Notes: generated by a model not told the origin, from the letters alone. DNA of 64,000 nucleotides from an uncultured Hyphomicrobiales bacterium (GCA_903851305.1 CAINNX010000029.1:1-64000); one strand, 5' to 3'; positions 30,922-46,221 are shown, counted from the first letter of the stretch. Program-made: numbers and translations.

Positions 30922-33002
30922 GCGACCTGTCTCTCCATTTCACGCCTCTCCTGCCGCTCTGGCTGATCATCGCTTTTGCAGTGGTCTCTGCGCTTATCGT
31001 TGCGCTGGGTGTTGTCACAAGACGGCGTGGTGCTTGGATGCGCGGGCTCGGTCTTGCGCTCATTCTTGCGACACTTGGTGATCCATCCTTGGTGCGCGAA
31101 GATCGCGAGCCTTTGAAAGATGTGGTGGCTGTCGTGCTGGATCGCTCGGCCAGCCAGAGCATTGATGTGCGCAAAGGCCAGACGGATAAAGCCCGCGCAG
31201 GATTAGAAAAGACGCTGGGCGATCTGGGCCATGTCGATGTGCGCTTTGTCGATGGCGGCGGCGTGGATTCCGGCAATGACGGCACGCGGCTCTTCTCATT
31301 CCTCAATGCAGCGCTTGTCGATGTCCCGCCCGAGCGCATGGGTGGCGTTATTCTTGTCACCGATGGCGTGGTGCATGACATTCCAGCCAATGTCGGCGCA
31401 CTTGGCTTTCATGCGCCTTTGCATGTGCTCGTCACAGGGCGTGAGGGCGAGCGTGATCGGCGCATTGAGCTGGTAGAAGCGCCGCGCTTTGGCATTGTTG
31501 GCAAAGATCTGACGGTGGGTATTCGCGTGCAGGAAAGCGGCGGCTCGTCCGAGCCTGTGCCTGTGCGTATTCGGCGCGATGGCGCAGATGTGGCCACTGC
31601 GCGTCTGCGCCCTGGGCTACTGGTGCGCGTGCCTGTGCTGATCGAGCATGGCGGGCCCAATGTGCTCGAATTTGAAGTGGCCGGTGCGCCCGATGAATTG
31701 ACGCTCATCAATAATAAGGCCGTGCTCACAGTTGAGGGTGTGCGCGACAAGTTGAAAGTGCTGCTCGTCTCGGGCGAGCCGCATGCGGGTGAGCGCACAT
31801 GGCGCAATCTGTTGAAGGCTGATGCCAATGTCGATCTGGTCCATTTCACCATTTTACGCCCGCCGGAAAAGCAGGATGGCACGCCGATTTCAGAATTGTC
31901 GTTGATCGCTTTCCCGACAGCTGATCTGTTTGGACGGCGCATCAAGGATTTCGATCTTATCATCTTTGATCGTTATTCGAGTCAGGCAGTGCTGCCCGCT
32001 GTCTATTTCGAAAATATCGTGCGCTATGTGCGCGAGGGTGGTGCATTGCTGATGGCGGTCGGGCCTGATTTTTCTGGTCCCGAAGGCCTCTATTATTCGC
32101 CTTTGGGGAAAATATCGCCAGCCCGCCCGCTCAATATGATTGAGCGTGCCTTTCGTGCGCAGGTGTCGGATGAGGGTCGCAAACATCCGGTGACGCGCGA
32201 TCTGCCGGGCTCGGATGTCTCGCCACCCAAGTGGAGCGAGTTTTATCGACAGGTGGGTGCCGAGCGTTTGCGTGGCACAGCGGTGCTGAACGGCGTCGAC
32301 AATCAGCCACTCTTGCTTTTGTCGCGCGAAGGCAAGGGCCGTGTTGGTTTGATGCTGTCGGATCAGATCTGGCTTTGGGCGCGCGGCTATCAGGGCGGCG
32401 GGCCGCATCTCGATTTGCTGCGGCGTATGTCGCATTGGCTGATGAAAGAGCCCGAGTTGGAAGAGGAAGCCTTGCGTGCCAGCGCGCGCGGGCGCGAGAT
32501 CACGATTGAGCGGCAATCGCTCACGTCGCAAGCGCCTTCGGTGTTGATCACTGGCCCGCGCGGACAAGAAAAACAGATTGTCTTGCAGGCCGCGGAGCCG
32601 GGCTTGTCGCGTGCGACAATCAGCGTGGAGGATTTCGGTCTCTATCGCGTCAATGATGGCGACTTGTCGGCGCTCGTCAATGTCGGCCCAGAAAATCCGC
32701 GCGAGTTTCAGGATGTCGTCTCGACCACAGAAAAGCTGCGCGCTTTGGCAGAAGCCAGTGGCGGCACGGTGCGGCGTATTTCATCTGGCAAGGGTGACGA
32801 GATTGAATTGCCTCGTCTTGTGTCGATGCGCGAGGCCAATGTTTATGGCGGTTCGGATTATATTGGGGTGAAGCGCACGGGCGCGAGCATTGTCACCGGC
32901 ATCGGTGTGGCGCCGCTGGCGCTCGGATTTTTCGGGCTGTTGTTGTTGCTAGGCAGTGTGATCGCAGGCTGGCTCGCAGAAAGCCGCCGGCGCTCGGCTT
33001 AA
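30918..33002 (+). CDS. Membrane protein with glutamine-amidotransferase-like/VWA-like region, last gene of MoxR operon
   Basis: N- and C-terminal TM segments; FDLIIFDRYSSQAVLPAVYFENIVRYVREGGALLMAVGPDFSG; 4-nt overlap with upstream gene. Confidence 0.82.
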   Translation: MSDLSLHFTPLLPLWLIIAFAVVSALIVALGVVTRRRGAWMRGLGLALILATLGDPSLVREDREPLKDVVAVVLDRSASQSIDVRKGQTDKARAGLEKTLGDLGHVDVRFVDGGGVDSGNDGTRLFSFLNAALVDVPPERMGGVILVTDGVVHDIPANVGALGFHAPLHVLVTGREGERDRRIELVEAPRFGIVGKDLTVGIRVQESGGSSEPVPVRIRRDGADVATARLRPGLLVRVPVLIEHGGPNVLEFEVAGAPDELTLINNKAVLTVEGVRDKLKVLLVSGEPHAGERTWRNLLKADANVDLVHFTILRPPEKQDGTPISELSLIAFPTADLFGRRIKDFDLIIFDRYSSQAVLPAVYFENIVRYVREGGALLMAVGPDFSGPEGLYYSPLGKISPARPLNMIERAFRAQVSDEGRKHPVTRDLPGSDVSPPKWSEFYRQVGAERLRGTAVLNGVDNQPLLLLSREGKGRVGLMLSDQIWLWARGYQGGGPHLDLLRRMSHWLMKEPELEEEALRASARGREITIERQSLTSQAPSVLITGPRGQEKQIVLQAAEPGLSRATISVEDFGLYRVNDGDLSALVNVGPENPREFQDVVSTTEKLRALAEASGGTVRRISSGKGDEIELPRLVSMREANVYGGSDYIGVKRTGASIVTGIGVAPLALGFFGLLLLLGSVIAGWLAESRRRSA

Positions 33003-33499
33003 GCTGCGCGCGTGACGTTGCCGTGCACGCCCTCAAAAGCACCCTCTTGCAATTCGCAGATGAGGAGACGTGCGGGATCAACGGGGCCTGGCATCAGAAG
33101 GCGGCCCATCGGCACGCGCTTGAAGCCGACGCGCTTGTAATAGGGTTCATCACCGACCAGCAGCACAAGCTTGTGGCCTTGCGCGCGCGCCGCATCCAGC
33201 GAGGCCTGCAACAGGCGCTCGCCAATGCCGCGTGAGCGGAAGGCGGGCTCGACGGTCAGCGGGCCCAGCAAGAGAGCGGGTGCGCTACCTGCACGGACCG
33301 CAGTCATGATGTTGGAGCCGACGAGAAATGTGCCGACGCGTGCAATAAAGGAAAGGCTCATGACAGGCGTCATGCCCTCACGCAGCCGATAGGCTGTGCG
33401 GGTAAAGCGGCCGGGGCCAAAGGCGCGTTCATCGAGCTTTTCGATGTTCGGCAGATCGGCGGCCGTGATTGGTGCGACATCCAACGTGAGTTCAGTCAT
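32999..33499 (-). CDS. GNAT family N-acetyltransferase (YhbS-like)
   Basis: LLGPLTVEPAFRSRGIGERLLQASLDAARAQGHKLVLLVGDEPYYKRVGF. Confidence 0.9.
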   Translation of the reverse strand: MTELTLDVAPITAADLPNIEKLDERAFGPGRFTRTAYRLREGMTPVMSLSFIARVGTFLVGSNIMTAVRAGSAPALLLGPLTVEPAFRSRGIGERLLQASLDAARAQGHKLVLLVGDEPYYKRVGFKRVPMGRLLMPGPVDPARLLICELQEGAFEGVHGNVTRAA

Positions 33500-33537
33500 G
33501 AAACGCCCTTTAGCATGGCGGGGCGGCAGCGCAAATC

Positions 33538-34017
33538 TCACCAGTGTGGAGTGGGCTCATGCCGTTCGAGCACTTCGGCCAACCTCCGCCGGGTCGGGCC
33601 TGTTGTCCCTTCTGGCAGGGCATCCAGAGGAAAAAAGCCGACGTCGATGATTTCTCGGGGGTCGGGCCGGTGGTTCGTTCGCTCAAAAGCCCGGATGATA
33701 TAGACCGCCACATGGTCGCGGGCCGACCAGCGGCGGTTGAGGTAGAGCCCGAATAGCTCTGGCGTGCCCTGTATGGCCAGCCCCGTCTCCTCCCAGAGTT
33801 CACGTGCCAGAGCCTCTGATGCCGTTTCTCCAGGCTCGATGGCCCCACCGGGCATGTGCCAGCCCGCTACATAAGAGTGGCGGATCAGGCAGACATGGCC
33901 TTCGCCGTCCAGTACCATGGCGCGCACGCCCATGGTCAGTGGGCGGGTGAGCCGTGCGACATAGGGCATGGCCCGGCTGACGGTTGCCCGGAGGGTCGCG
34001 ACAAAAAACCGCTTCAT
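33538..34017 (-). CDS. NUDIX hydrolase
   Basis: VAGWHMPGGAIEPGETASEALARELWEETGL. Confidence 0.88.
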   Translation of the reverse strand: MKRFFVATLRATVSRAMPYVARLTRPLTMGVRAMVLDGEGHVCLIRHSYVAGWHMPGGAIEPGETASEALARELWEETGLAIQGTPELFGLYLNRRWSARDHVAVYIIRAFERTNHRPDPREIIDVGFFPLDALPEGTTGPTRRRLAEVLERHEPTPHW

Positions 34018-34065
34018 TTTGTCCAATCCAGCTGGGGGCTGAGCCAAATAGTTCTTCCGCTCGTA

Positions 34066-34080
34066 TTAGAAGGATTCTAA
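34066..34080. promoter_or_regulatory. Putative ICE box (Irr-binding palindrome) upstream of mbfA
   Basis: TTAGAA-GGA-TTCTAA, perfect 6+6 palindrome about 30 bp before the mbfA start. Confidence 0.6.
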
Positions 34081-34111
34081 ACAACTGGCGACCACTTGGA
34101 GGTGTCTTCCC

Positions 34112-35083
34112 GTGAAAAGCTTCGCCGATCTCAGCGCCCGTGAAATTCTCGCCGTCGCGATTGCGTCCGAGGAGGAGGACAGCCGCATCTACGCGACCTT
34201 CGCCGAAGACCTCGCCGAGCGCTACCCAGCCTCCGCCCAGGTGTTTGAGCAGATGGCCGATGAAGAGCGCGGGCATCGCCACGCCTTGCTCACCATGTAT
34301 GAGCAGCGCTTCGGCACCAACCTGCCGCCCATCCGCCGTGAAGACGTCAAAGGCTTTTTGAAGCGCCGCCCGATCTGGCTGACCAAAAACCTGTCGCTCG
34401 AGACGATCCGCAAGGAAGCGGAGAATATGGAATATCAGGCGGCCCGCTTTTACGAAAAAGCCGCCGCGCAGACGACGGATGTCGAGATCCGCAAATTGCT
34501 GGGTGATCTGGCTGAAGTCGAAAAGAGTCATGGCCGCCATGCAGGTGAGCTTGAAAAGCATTTGCTGACGGAAGAAGCGCGCGAAGAAGAGGCCTCGACC
34601 TCACATCGCATGTTCGTTTTGCAATATGTGCAGCCCGGTCTTGCGGGCCTCATGGATGGCTCTGTCTCCACACTCGCGCCTTTGTTTGCGGCTGCCTTTG
34701 CAACGCATAGCAATTGGGAAACATTTCTTGTTGGTCTTGCCGCGTCCATTGGTGCTGGTATTTCGATGGGCTTTGCCGAAGCTTTGTCAGACGATGGTGC
34801 GCTCACCGGGCGCGGGACGCCTTGGCTACGTGGAACGATTTGCGGCTTGATGACCACTTTGGGTGGTCTGGGTCATACCTTGCCCTATCTCGTGCCTGAC
34901 CGTTGGGATAATGCCTTCTGGATCGCGACAGCTCTTGCGGGTGTTGTGGTCTTTATCGAGCTCTGGATTATCGCCTGGGTGCGCGCGAAATATATGGATA
35001 CGCCTTTCTTGCAGGCGGTTTTCCAGATTGTGCTGGGCGGTGTGATCGTTCTTGCGGCCGGCATTCTGATCGGCGGCGCGTGA
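34112..35083 (+). CDS. mbfA: Membrane-bound ferritin-like/VIT1 fusion protein (MbfA type)
   Basis: N-terminal ferritin-like [14 protein letters not shown]...[23 protein letters not shown]-terminal VIT1-like [51 protein letters not shown]. Confidence 0.9.
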   Translation: MKSFADLSAREILAVAIASEEEDSRIYATFAEDLAERYPASAQVFEQMADEERGHRHALLTMYEQRFGTNLPPIRREDVKGFLKRRPIWLTKNLSLETIRKEAENMEYQAARFYEKAAAQTTDVEIRKLLGDLAEVEKSHGRHAGELEKHLLTEEAREEEASTSHRMFVLQYVQPGLAGLMDGSVSTLAPLFAAAFATHSNWETFLVGLAASIGAGISMGFAEALSDDGALTGRGTPWLRGTICGLMTTLGGLGHTLPYLVPDRWDNAFWIATALAGVVVFIELWIIAWVRAKYMDTPFLQAVFQIVLGGVIVLAAGILIGGA

Positions 35084-35958
35084 GCTTCCGTCTCGCCCAT
35101 CTGTCGGATGCGCATATCGGGCCTTTGCCCGAGCCGCGCTGGCGTGAGCTGATGAGCAAGCGTCTGACGGGTTATCTCAATTGGAAACGGCGCGGGCGCA
35201 TTCACAATATGGATGTGCTGCGCGCCATTGTGGAAGATATCCGCGCGCAAGGCCCCGACCATGTCGCGATGACGGGCGACATTCTCAACATCGGCCTGCC
35301 CGCAGAATTTCCGCTGGCTGAAGCATGGTTGAAAACTTTGGGCGAAGCGCAGGGTGTGAGCTTTGTGCCCGGCAATCACGATGCCTATGTGCCCTCGGCC
35401 ATGCCGTTGGTTGCGAAAACGTTCGCGCCGTGGATGGCGGGTGATGCGCATGTGGCGCATGCATTCCCCTATCTGCGCCAGCGCGGCGATCTTGCGATCA
35501 TTGGTCTGACATCGGGCGTGCCTACCGCGCCGCTGCTTGCCAATGGCCGCTTGGGTGCAGAACAGCGCGCGCGCTTTGCGCAAATGCTCAGCGATACACG
35601 CGGGCAAATGCGCGTGGTGATGATCCATCATCCGCCATATAATACCGGCTCGACGCCGGGGCGTGGCCTCACCGACTCGCGCCGTTTTGAAAAGATCATT
35701 CGCGAGCATGGGGCCGAACTCATCATTCACGGCCACAATCACCGCCATTCGGTCGCTCATCTCGATGGCCCCAATGGCCCTGTGCCGGTTGTTGGCGTGG
35801 CGTCGGCCTCTGCCGTGCCTGGCACAGATCGTCACCGCGCGGCATGGCATCTCTATGAGATCACCCGGGCCGGTGCGCGCTGGCAGATTGAAGGCAAGAT
35901 TCGCGGCATGACGCGTGATAGTCACGACGTGATTGAGATTGGTCGCTTCTCCCTCTAG
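35080..35958 (+). CDS. Metallophosphoesterase
   Basis: [45 protein letters not shown]. Confidence 0.92.
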   Translation: MSFRLAHLSDAHIGPLPEPRWRELMSKRLTGYLNWKRRGRIHNMDVLRAIVEDIRAQGPDHVAMTGDILNIGLPAEFPLAEAWLKTLGEAQGVSFVPGNHDAYVPSAMPLVAKTFAPWMAGDAHVAHAFPYLRQRGDLAIIGLTSGVPTAPLLANGRLGAEQRARFAQMLSDTRGQMRVVMIHHPPYNTGSTPGRGLTDSRRFEKIIREHGAELIIHGHNHRHSVAHLDGPNGPVPVVGVASASAVPGTDRHRAAWHLYEITRAGARWQIEGKIRGMTRDSHDVIEIGRFSL

Positions 35959-35967
35959 GTTTGGCTG

Positions 35968-38900
35968 ATGACAGGCCAATGGCAATTCTGGATCGACCGC
36001 GGCGGCACATTCACCGATGTGATTGGCCGTGATTCGTCAGGTCATCTGCATGTCCATAAATTGCTGTCAGAAAATCCCGAAGCTTATGAAGATGCCGCCA
36101 TTGCTGGCATTCGTCGCTGTCTCAATCTATCCATTCTCGCGCGCATTCCTGACGGGTTGATCGAGTCTGTCAAAATGGGCACGACAGTGGCCACCAATGC
36201 GCTGCTGGAGCGCAAGGGCGAGCGTGTTTTGCTTGTCACCACGCGCGGTTTTCGCGACGCGCTGGAGATCGGTAATCAGGCGCGGCGAGATATTTTTGCG
36301 CTGAAAATCGAAAAACCTGAGCAGCTCTATGCAGGCGTGCTGGAAGCCGATGAGCGTGTGCTGGCCGATGGCGCGGTGGAGCGCGCACTTGATGCCAAGG
36401 CCCTACGGCGCGATCTGCACGCCGCCTACCGCCAAGGCTTTTGCGTGGCGGCGATTGTCTTCATGCATGGCTGGCGCTTTAGCACACATGAAGAGATGGC
36501 TGCGCGCATCGCTCGCGAGATCGGCTTCACGCAGGTCTCCGTGAGCCATGAGATTTCGCCACTGGTGAAATTCATCGGGCGCGGTGACACCAGTGTGGCA
36601 GATGCCTATCTGACGCCCATTCTGGCGCGCTATGTCAAGAAAGTGGCGCGTGAGCTGGGTGCCTCGACGCGGCTCTATTTCATGACGTCGGCGGGTGGTC
36701 TTGCGGCGGCTGATCGCTTCACGGGCAAGGATGCCATTCTGTCAGGGCCAGCAGGCGGCGTTGTCGCCATGGCTGAGACCGCGCGTGCAGCGGGCTTCAA
36801 GCGCGTCATTGGTTTTGACATGGGCGGCACCTCCACCGATGTCGCGCATTTTGCTGGAGAGTTCGAGCGTTCTTTCGAAACAGAAGTTGCAGGCGTGCGT
36901 CTGCGCGCACCCATGATGCAGATTCACACAGTCGCGGCGGGTGGTGGGTCTGTTCTGGCCTGCGAGAGCGGGCGCTTTCGTGTCGGGCCAGATTCGGCAG
37001 GTGCCAATCCCGGTCCTGCTTGCTATCGCCGCGGCGGGCCGCTGGCGGTGACCGATGCCAATGTCATGCTCGGCAAATTACTGCCCGATTTTTTCCCCGC
37101 CATTTTCGGACCTCAGCAAAACGAAAAGCTCGATGCGCAGATTGTGCGCGAGCAATTTATGCGCCTTGCTGAAAGCAATGGCCTGTCGCGCAGCGCCGAA
37201 GAGATCGCCGATGGCTTTGTCGCCATTGCTGTAGCGCATATGGCTGAGGCCATCAAAAGCATTTCGGTGGCACGCGGCTATGATGTTACCACCTATGCAT
37301 TGAATTGCTTTGGCGGTGCGGGCGGGCAGCATGCTTGCCTTGTCGCCGATGCTTTGGGCATGCGCCGCGTGCTCATTCATCCGCTGTCCTCAGTTTTGTC
37401 GGCCTATGGCATGGGGCTGGCTGAGCAGCGTGTCTTCGTGCAGGAAAGTCTGGAGCGCCGTCTCGACAAGGTGGGTTTGAAACTGTTGCGTTCGCGCGCG
37501 CGGGCATTGAATGCGCGGGCGCAAGCTGACTTGATTGCGCAAGGAGTGCCGCAGAAAAAAGTCACAACGCGACTAGCCGTGCGGCTCAAAGTTGCGGGCA
37601 CCGATATGGCGCTCGAATTGTCTGAAAAAATCGCGGGGCCGGATGCGCGCGTGCTGGCGCGCCTCACCAAAGCATTCACCAAGCTGCATGCCACGCGCTT
37701 TGGTTTTGCCGATCCGAAAGCAGCGCTCGTCATCGATGCGCTGTCGGTTGAGGCTATGGCTAAGACCAAGCGCCTGCGTGAAAGCAAGGCGCGCCTTGTC
37801 AAAGGACAAAAGCCCAAGCCTGCGGCCAAGACGCGTTTCTTCTCGCAAGGCCAATGGCACAAAGCGCCTGTTTTGCTGCGCGAGTCTTTGCGCCCCGGTG
37901 CACAGGTGAAAGGCCCGGCGCTGATCATTGAGCCGCATCAGACAATCGTCATTGAGAAAGATTGGCGCGCTGAGATCACCGCGCTCAACCATGTTGTGTT
38001 GACCCGCGCCAAGGCGCAGCTAAAGAAGCAGGCCGTTGGCACGCAGGCTGATCCGGTGCTGCTTGAAATTTTCAACAAGCGCTTCATGTCGATTGCCGAG
38101 CACATGGGGCTTGTGCTGCAAAACACCGCTTCTTCGGTGAATATCAAAGAGCGGCTGGATTTCTCTTGCGCCATCTTTGATGAGCGCGGACATCTGGTCG
38201 CCAATGCGCCGCATATGCCGGTGCATCTGGGCTCTATGGATCGCTCGGTTGAGACCATCATTCGCGCGAACAAAGGAAAGATTCGCCCCGGCGACGTCTT
38301 CGCGCTGAACGCGCCGTACAATGGCGGCACACATCTGCCTGATATTACCGTCTGCACGCCGGTCTTCGACAGGCTGCGCAAAAAGATTCTCTTCTGGGTC
38401 GCCTCGCGTGGGCATCATGCCGATATTGGCGGCATTGCGCCGGGCTCCATGTCGCCGCTGGCCACGCATATTGAAGAAGAGGGCGTCTATCTTGATAATC
38501 TAAAGATTGTTGAGCGCGGCGCCTTCCGGGAACATGCTATTTTGGCTGCTCTGCTGACAGCGCGTTATCCGGCGCGCAATCCGGCGCAGAATCTGGCGGA
38601 TCTGAAAGCGCAGATTGCAGCCAATGCCAAAGGTGTGCGCGAACTCGACGCGCTCATTGATGATTATTCATGGGATGTCGTGCGCGCCTATATGGGCCAT
38701 GTGCAAGACCATGCTGAGGCACGCGTGCGTGACCTCATCAGCACGTTGCGCGATGCAAAAGCGCAAACTGAGACAGATGATGGCGCCATTATCCGCGTGC
38801 GCATCACGCTCGACAAAAAGACGCGGCGCGCCAAAGTTGATTTCTCAGGCACGTCTGCGCAGCGCGCCAATAATTTCAATGCGCCGGAACCAGTGACACG

Positions 38901-39576
38901 CGCAGCGGTGCTTTATGTGTTCCGTGTGTTGGCTGGCGGCGATATGCCGATGAATGCCGGCTGTCTGCGCCCGCTCGAGATCATCATTCCGCAAGGCTCG
39001 ATGCTGTCACCGCAATATCCGGCCGCTGTTGTGGCGGGCAATGTTGAAACCAGTCAGGCGGTGACTGATGTGCTCTTTGCAGCACTCGGGCGTTTGGGCT
39101 CCGCGCAGGGCACAATGAACAATCTCACCTTCGGTAATGTCAGGCATCAATATTACGAGACGCTGTGTTCAGGCGCGCCGGCAGGTGAGGGGTTTGATGG
39201 TGCTGCGGCTGTGCATACGCATATGACCAATTCGCGCCTGACCGATCCCGAGATTCTTGAAATGCGTTTCCCCATCGTGCTGGACGATTTCCACATCCGG
39301 CGCGGATCTGGTGGCAAGGGCAAGTGGAAGGCGGGTGACGGCACAAGCCGCACGATCCGCTTCCGCCAAGAGATGCAGCTTTCCATTCTCTCCGATCATC
39401 GCCGCATCGCGCCCAAAGGCATGCAAGGCGGCGTTGATGGCGAAGTGGGGCGTAATCTCTTGCGTCATGCGGATGGCGTTATCGAGACGCTGAAAGCCTG
39501 TGACACGCGCGCGGTGCAAGCTGGTGATACCGTAATCATCGAGACGCCGACAGGCGGCGGTTTTGGTCGTGCCTAG
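35968..39576 (+). CDS. Fused hydantoinase A/B (5-oxoprolinase family), 1202 aa
   Basis: [33 protein letters not shown] (HyuA); [41 protein letters not shown] (HyuB). Confidence 0.93.
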   Translation: MTGQWQFWIDRGGTFTDVIGRDSSGHLHVHKLLSENPEAYEDAAIAGIRRCLNLSILARIPDGLIESVKMGTTVATNALLERKGERVLLVTTRGFRDALEIGNQARRDIFALKIEKPEQLYAGVLEADERVLADGAVERALDAKALRRDLHAAYRQGFCVAAIVFMHGWRFSTHEEMAARIAREIGFTQVSVSHEISPLVKFIGRGDTSVADAYLTPILARYVKKVARELGASTRLYFMTSAGGLAAADRFTGKDAILSGPAGGVVAMAETARAAGFKRVIGFDMGGTSTDVAHFAGEFERSFETEVAGVRLRAPMMQIHTVAAGGGSVLACESGRFRVGPDSAGANPGPACYRRGGPLAVTDANVMLGKLLPDFFPAIFGPQQNEKLDAQIVREQFMRLAESNGLSRSAEEIADGFVAIAVAHMAEAIKSISVARGYDVTTYALNCFGGAGGQHACLVADALGMRRVLIHPLSSVLSAYGMGLAEQRVFVQESLERRLDKVGLKLLRSRARALNARAQADLIAQGVPQKKVTTRLAVRLKVAGTDMALELSEKIAGPDARVLARLTKAFTKLHATRFGFADPKAALVIDALSVEAMAKTKRLRESKARLVKGQKPKPAAKTRFFSQGQWHKAPVLLRESLRPGAQVKGPALIIEPHQTIVIEKDWRAEITALNHVVLTRAKAQLKKQAVGTQADPVLLEIFNKRFMSIAEHMGLVLQNTASSVNIKERLDFSCAIFDERGHLVANAPHMPVHLGSMDRSVETIIRANKGKIRPGDVFALNAPYNGGTHLPDITVCTPVFDRLRKKILFWVASRGHHADIGGIAPGSMSPLATHIEEEGVYLDNLKIVERGAFREHAILAALLTARYPARNPAQNLADLKAQIAANAKGVRELDALIDDYSWDVVRAYMGHVQDHAEARVRDLISTLRDAKAQTETDDGAIIRVRITLDKKTRRAKVDFSGTSAQRANNFNAPEPVTRAAVLYVFRVLAGGDMPMNAGCLRPLEIIIPQGSMLSPQYPAAVVAGNVETSQAVTDVLFAALGRLGSAQGTMNNLTFGNVRHQYYETLCSGAPAGEGFDGAAAVHTHMTNSRLTDPEILEMRFPIVLDDFHIRRGSGGKGKWKAGDGTSRTIRFRQEMQLSILSDHRRIAPKGMQGGVDGEVGRNLLRHADGVIETLKACDTRAVQAGDTVIIETPTGGGFGRA

Positions 39577-40610
39577 CGGCGCTTGGGCACGAATTCGCCG
39601 TTGAGCAGCAAACGATCCAGTGGCGACAGGGGCGTCATTTTGGCTGGCGGATTGATCACCGGTTGCGGTGACAAAGGCGCCGTTTCGACAGGCGCCACAT
39701 TTTGCGCCACGCGCACGCGTGGTGCTTCTGGTGGCGCGGGCGGCAGACCGAGTGAGATCTTCGAGCCGTTCGACAGGCTCGAAGAGGTATTGCTCGCCAC
39801 AGCTGTGCGTGGAACAGTCTTTTCAATCAGTCCTGCAATATCGAGATCTTCTTCCAGCTCCGGCGGATCTGGCAGATCATCATGTTTGAAGGGCTTGGGC
39901 ATCAGGCCGGGCGCCGGAATCGGTTTGCAATAGCGGCGTGGGCCTTCTGATGTATTGCCGTGCATGGCCAGATCCACATGCATGTGGTTGTAGTGGAACA
40001 TATCCGAGCCCGGCGCGAGCACGGTTGTGAAGATCTGGCAGGCGCCTGCCTGTATCTCACGCAAAAAGGCTTTGTCGACATCCTTGCCGCGCGTCCAGTC
40101 GCGCACGAAGGTGATTTCGCGACCATCCATCAGCACAAAGCCCGCAATGTCGATGGCATTGCCAAAGCCATGTTCTGACAGGCGCACGCCCTGATTGTTC
40201 ATCGAGCGGCAGGCGTAAGAGCCCATGCTCTTCACTTCGGTGATCGGCTGTCCATAACGCTGCAAGGCAATCGGCTGCACAAAGTCGCTGACCCATTGAT
40301 CAAGCGCGGCCGTCATCGGGCAGCCAATCGTCTGGGTGGAAGTAAGAGCGACCGTGCCACCCGCCAGTGCGGTGACTTTCAACGGCATGGTCAGTCCGCA
40401 AATGCCGGGCCCGTCGATTTCTTTTGCCAGTTCGACAAAGGCCGTCATCTGGATTTTCTTTTCGGCAAAGCAGGCTTTTTCCGCTTGGGCGCGCCAAGCC
40501 GGCCTCTGCGGGCGCTGGAACAGCGAACATCCGGACAGAGCAAGAGCGGCAACCGACAGGGCTGCTATAGGCCATACGCAACGCGCCATGCCTCTCTTGT
40601 CGCCTGCCAT
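39573..40610 (-). CDS. Extensin family protein, putative lipoprotein
   Basis: Lipobox [48 protein letters not shown]...[14 protein letters not shown]. Confidence 0.9.
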   Translation of the reverse strand: MAGDKRGMARCVWPIAALSVAALALSGCSLFQRPQRPAWRAQAEKACFAEKKIQMTAFVELAKEIDGPGICGLTMPLKVTALAGGTVALTSTQTIGCPMTAALDQWVSDFVQPIALQRYGQPITEVKSMGSYACRSMNNQGVRLSEHGFGNAIDIAGFVLMDGREITFVRDWTRGKDVDKAFLREIQAGACQIFTTVLAPGSDMFHYNHMHVDLAMHGNTSEGPRRYCKPIPAPGLMPKPFKHDDLPDPPELEEDLDIAGLIEKTVPRTAVASNTSSSLSNGSKISLGLPPAPPEAPRVRVAQNVAPVETAPLSPQPVINPPAKMTPLSPLDRLLLNGEFVPKRR

Positions 40611-40796
40611 CGGTTAAGGTCCGCTAAACCAAATGTGGCGAGACGCAAAAATCTGCTGATCAACGAGGGGTGCTTCTTGCTGCGTTGCAGCGTCGATCAC
40701 GGAAAATTTGACGCTGGGGCGGCTTATAAAGCCTGCGGCGGCCTCTTATATTCATGGGGCGGGCGTCTTGCCCGCCTTACCTATGAGGTAACACCA

Positions 40797-41807
40797 ATGA
40801 CCATCCGTCGCTCGACCAAAATGGCCGCGATGGCGGTTGCCATCTCGCTGGCCCTCGCGCCGGCCCTTGCCATGGCCAAGCCAGGCTCGGGTAGCAGCAT
40901 GGGCAGCCGGGGCACCAAAACCTTTTCCGCTCCGCCTGCCACCCAGACGGCGCCCGGTGCTGCACAGCCCATGCAGCGCACGATGACCCCTAACACGCCT
41001 AGCCCGGCACAAGCCGCGCCTGCGGCCACGGCGGCTGCCCCGCAATCAGGCGGCTTCTTCAGTTCGGGCCTTGGCCGCGGTCTGATGGCTGGCCTCGTGG
41101 GGGCTGGTATTTTCGGCCTGCTCTCAGGCTCCGGCCTGTTCAGCGGGCTTGGCTCGATGACTTCCATTCTGGGGCTCATCTTGCAGCTGGGGCTGGTCTT
41201 CCTGGTGGTGCGTTTTGCCATCGGCTGGTTTACCCGCAAGCGCGAAGGTGAATTGGCAACAGCCACACCCATGGGCCAGGCTCCTCAGCAAGCTCCTCAG
41301 CAACCCATGCAGCGCGACGGCTTTGGCGGCATGTTCGGTGGCGGTGGTACGGCTGGCGGCGCCATGCCGGCCAGCGGGCCACAGGTTGTGGATCTGCAAA
41401 TCTCGCCCGATGACTTCAACGCGTTCGAGCGCAAACTGGCAGACATCCAGAGTGCCTATGGTGAAGAAAACATGGACCATCTGCGTCGTCACGTGACGCC
41501 GGAAATGGCCTCTTATTTCTCCGAAGAACTGGCTGATAATGCCCGCAGGGGTGTGGTCAACAAAGTCTCGGGCGCGAAGCTTCTGCAGGGTGATCTGTCG
41601 GAAGCCTGGCGCGAAGGGGCTGAAGATTACGCAACCGTCGCCATGCGATTCTCGGTCATGGATACGGTGGTTGACCGCGCAACGGGCGCCTACATTTCGG
41701 GTGACCGCACCGCGCCGACGGAGACAACAGAAATCTGGACCTTCACCCGCCGCTCAGGGGGCGGGACGGAAGACTGGAAATTGTCTGCGATCCAGCAGGT
41801 CGCTTAA
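40797..41807 (+). CDS. Tim44 domain-containing protein
   Basis: Signal/TM N-terminus, Gly-rich linker, MASYFSEELADNARRGVVNKVSGAKLLQGDLSEAWREGAEDYATVAMRFSVMDTVVDRATG. Confidence 0.88.
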   Translation: MTIRRSTKMAAMAVAISLALAPALAMAKPGSGSSMGSRGTKTFSAPPATQTAPGAAQPMQRTMTPNTPSPAQAAPAATAAAPQSGGFFSSGLGRGLMAGLVGAGIFGLLSGSGLFSGLGSMTSILGLILQLGLVFLVVRFAIGWFTRKREGELATATPMGQAPQQAPQQPMQRDGFGGMFGGGGTAGGAMPASGPQVVDLQISPDDFNAFERKLADIQSAYGEENMDHLRRHVTPEMASYFSEELADNARRGVVNKVSGAKLLQGDLSEAWREGAEDYATVAMRFSVMDTVVDRATGAYISGDRTAPTETTEIWTFTRRSGGGTEDWKLSAIQQVA

Positions 41808-41816
41808 ACAAAAACA

Positions 41817-41840
41817 AACGGGCGCCGAAAGGCGCCCGTT
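41817..41840 (+). terminator. Terminator-like hairpin after Tim44 gene
   Basis: aacgggcgcc-gaaa-ggcgcccgtt; U-tract is short. Confidence 0.7.
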
Positions 41841-41854
41841 CTGCATTGAGCATC

Positions 41855-41936
41855 GTCATTGCGAGCGAAGCGAAGCAATCCAGAAGGTTCACGCGTTGCC
41901 TCTGGATTGCTTCGTCGCTGCGCTCCTCGCAATGAC
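41855..41936. repeat. Palindromic repeat family A, copy 4
   Basis: gtcattgcgagcgaagcgaagcaatccagaagg...cctctggattgcttcgtcgctgcgctcctcgcaatgac. Confidence 0.9.
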
Positions 41937-41942
41937 GGCTGG

Positions 41943-44450
<2,508 letters not shown>

Positions 44451-44510
44451 GAGCGCAATATGGGGCGGGAATCATCCGGATGCCAGTGTCCGCCGTTGAA
44501 CAATGCAGTC

Positions 44511-46005
<1,495 letters not shown>

Positions 46006-46026
46006 GCGGCGGCTCACGCAAGAAAC

Positions 46027-46058
46027 AAAGGCCCTGTCGAAAGACAGGGCCTTTTTTG
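46027..46058 (+). terminator. Intrinsic terminator after aminotransferase gene
   Basis: aaaggccctgtc-gaaa-gacagggcctttttt. Confidence 0.92.
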
Positions 46059-46074
46059 TGCGCTCACCTGCGCC

Positions 46075-46154
46075 GTCGTTGCGAGGAGCAAAGCGATGAA
46101 GCAATCCAGAGGCCTCACGTGCTGCCTCTGGATTGCTTTGCTCCTCGCAATGAC
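46075..46154. repeat. Palindromic repeat family A, copy 5
   Basis: gtcgttgcgaggagcaaagcgatgaagcaatccagaggc...gcctctggattgctttgctcctcgcaatgac. Confidence 0.88.
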
Positions 46155-46167
46155 GGTGGGCGTGAAA

Positions 46168-46201
46168 CAAAAAAAGGCCCCGGAAAACCGGGGCCTTTTG
46201 T
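46168..46201 (-). terminator. Intrinsic terminator for petABC operon (minus strand; also works on plus)
   Basis: aaaaaaaggccccgg-aaaa-ccggggccttttg. Confidence 0.88.
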
Positions 46202-46221
46202 TTCTTGGAAGAAGACAGAGA

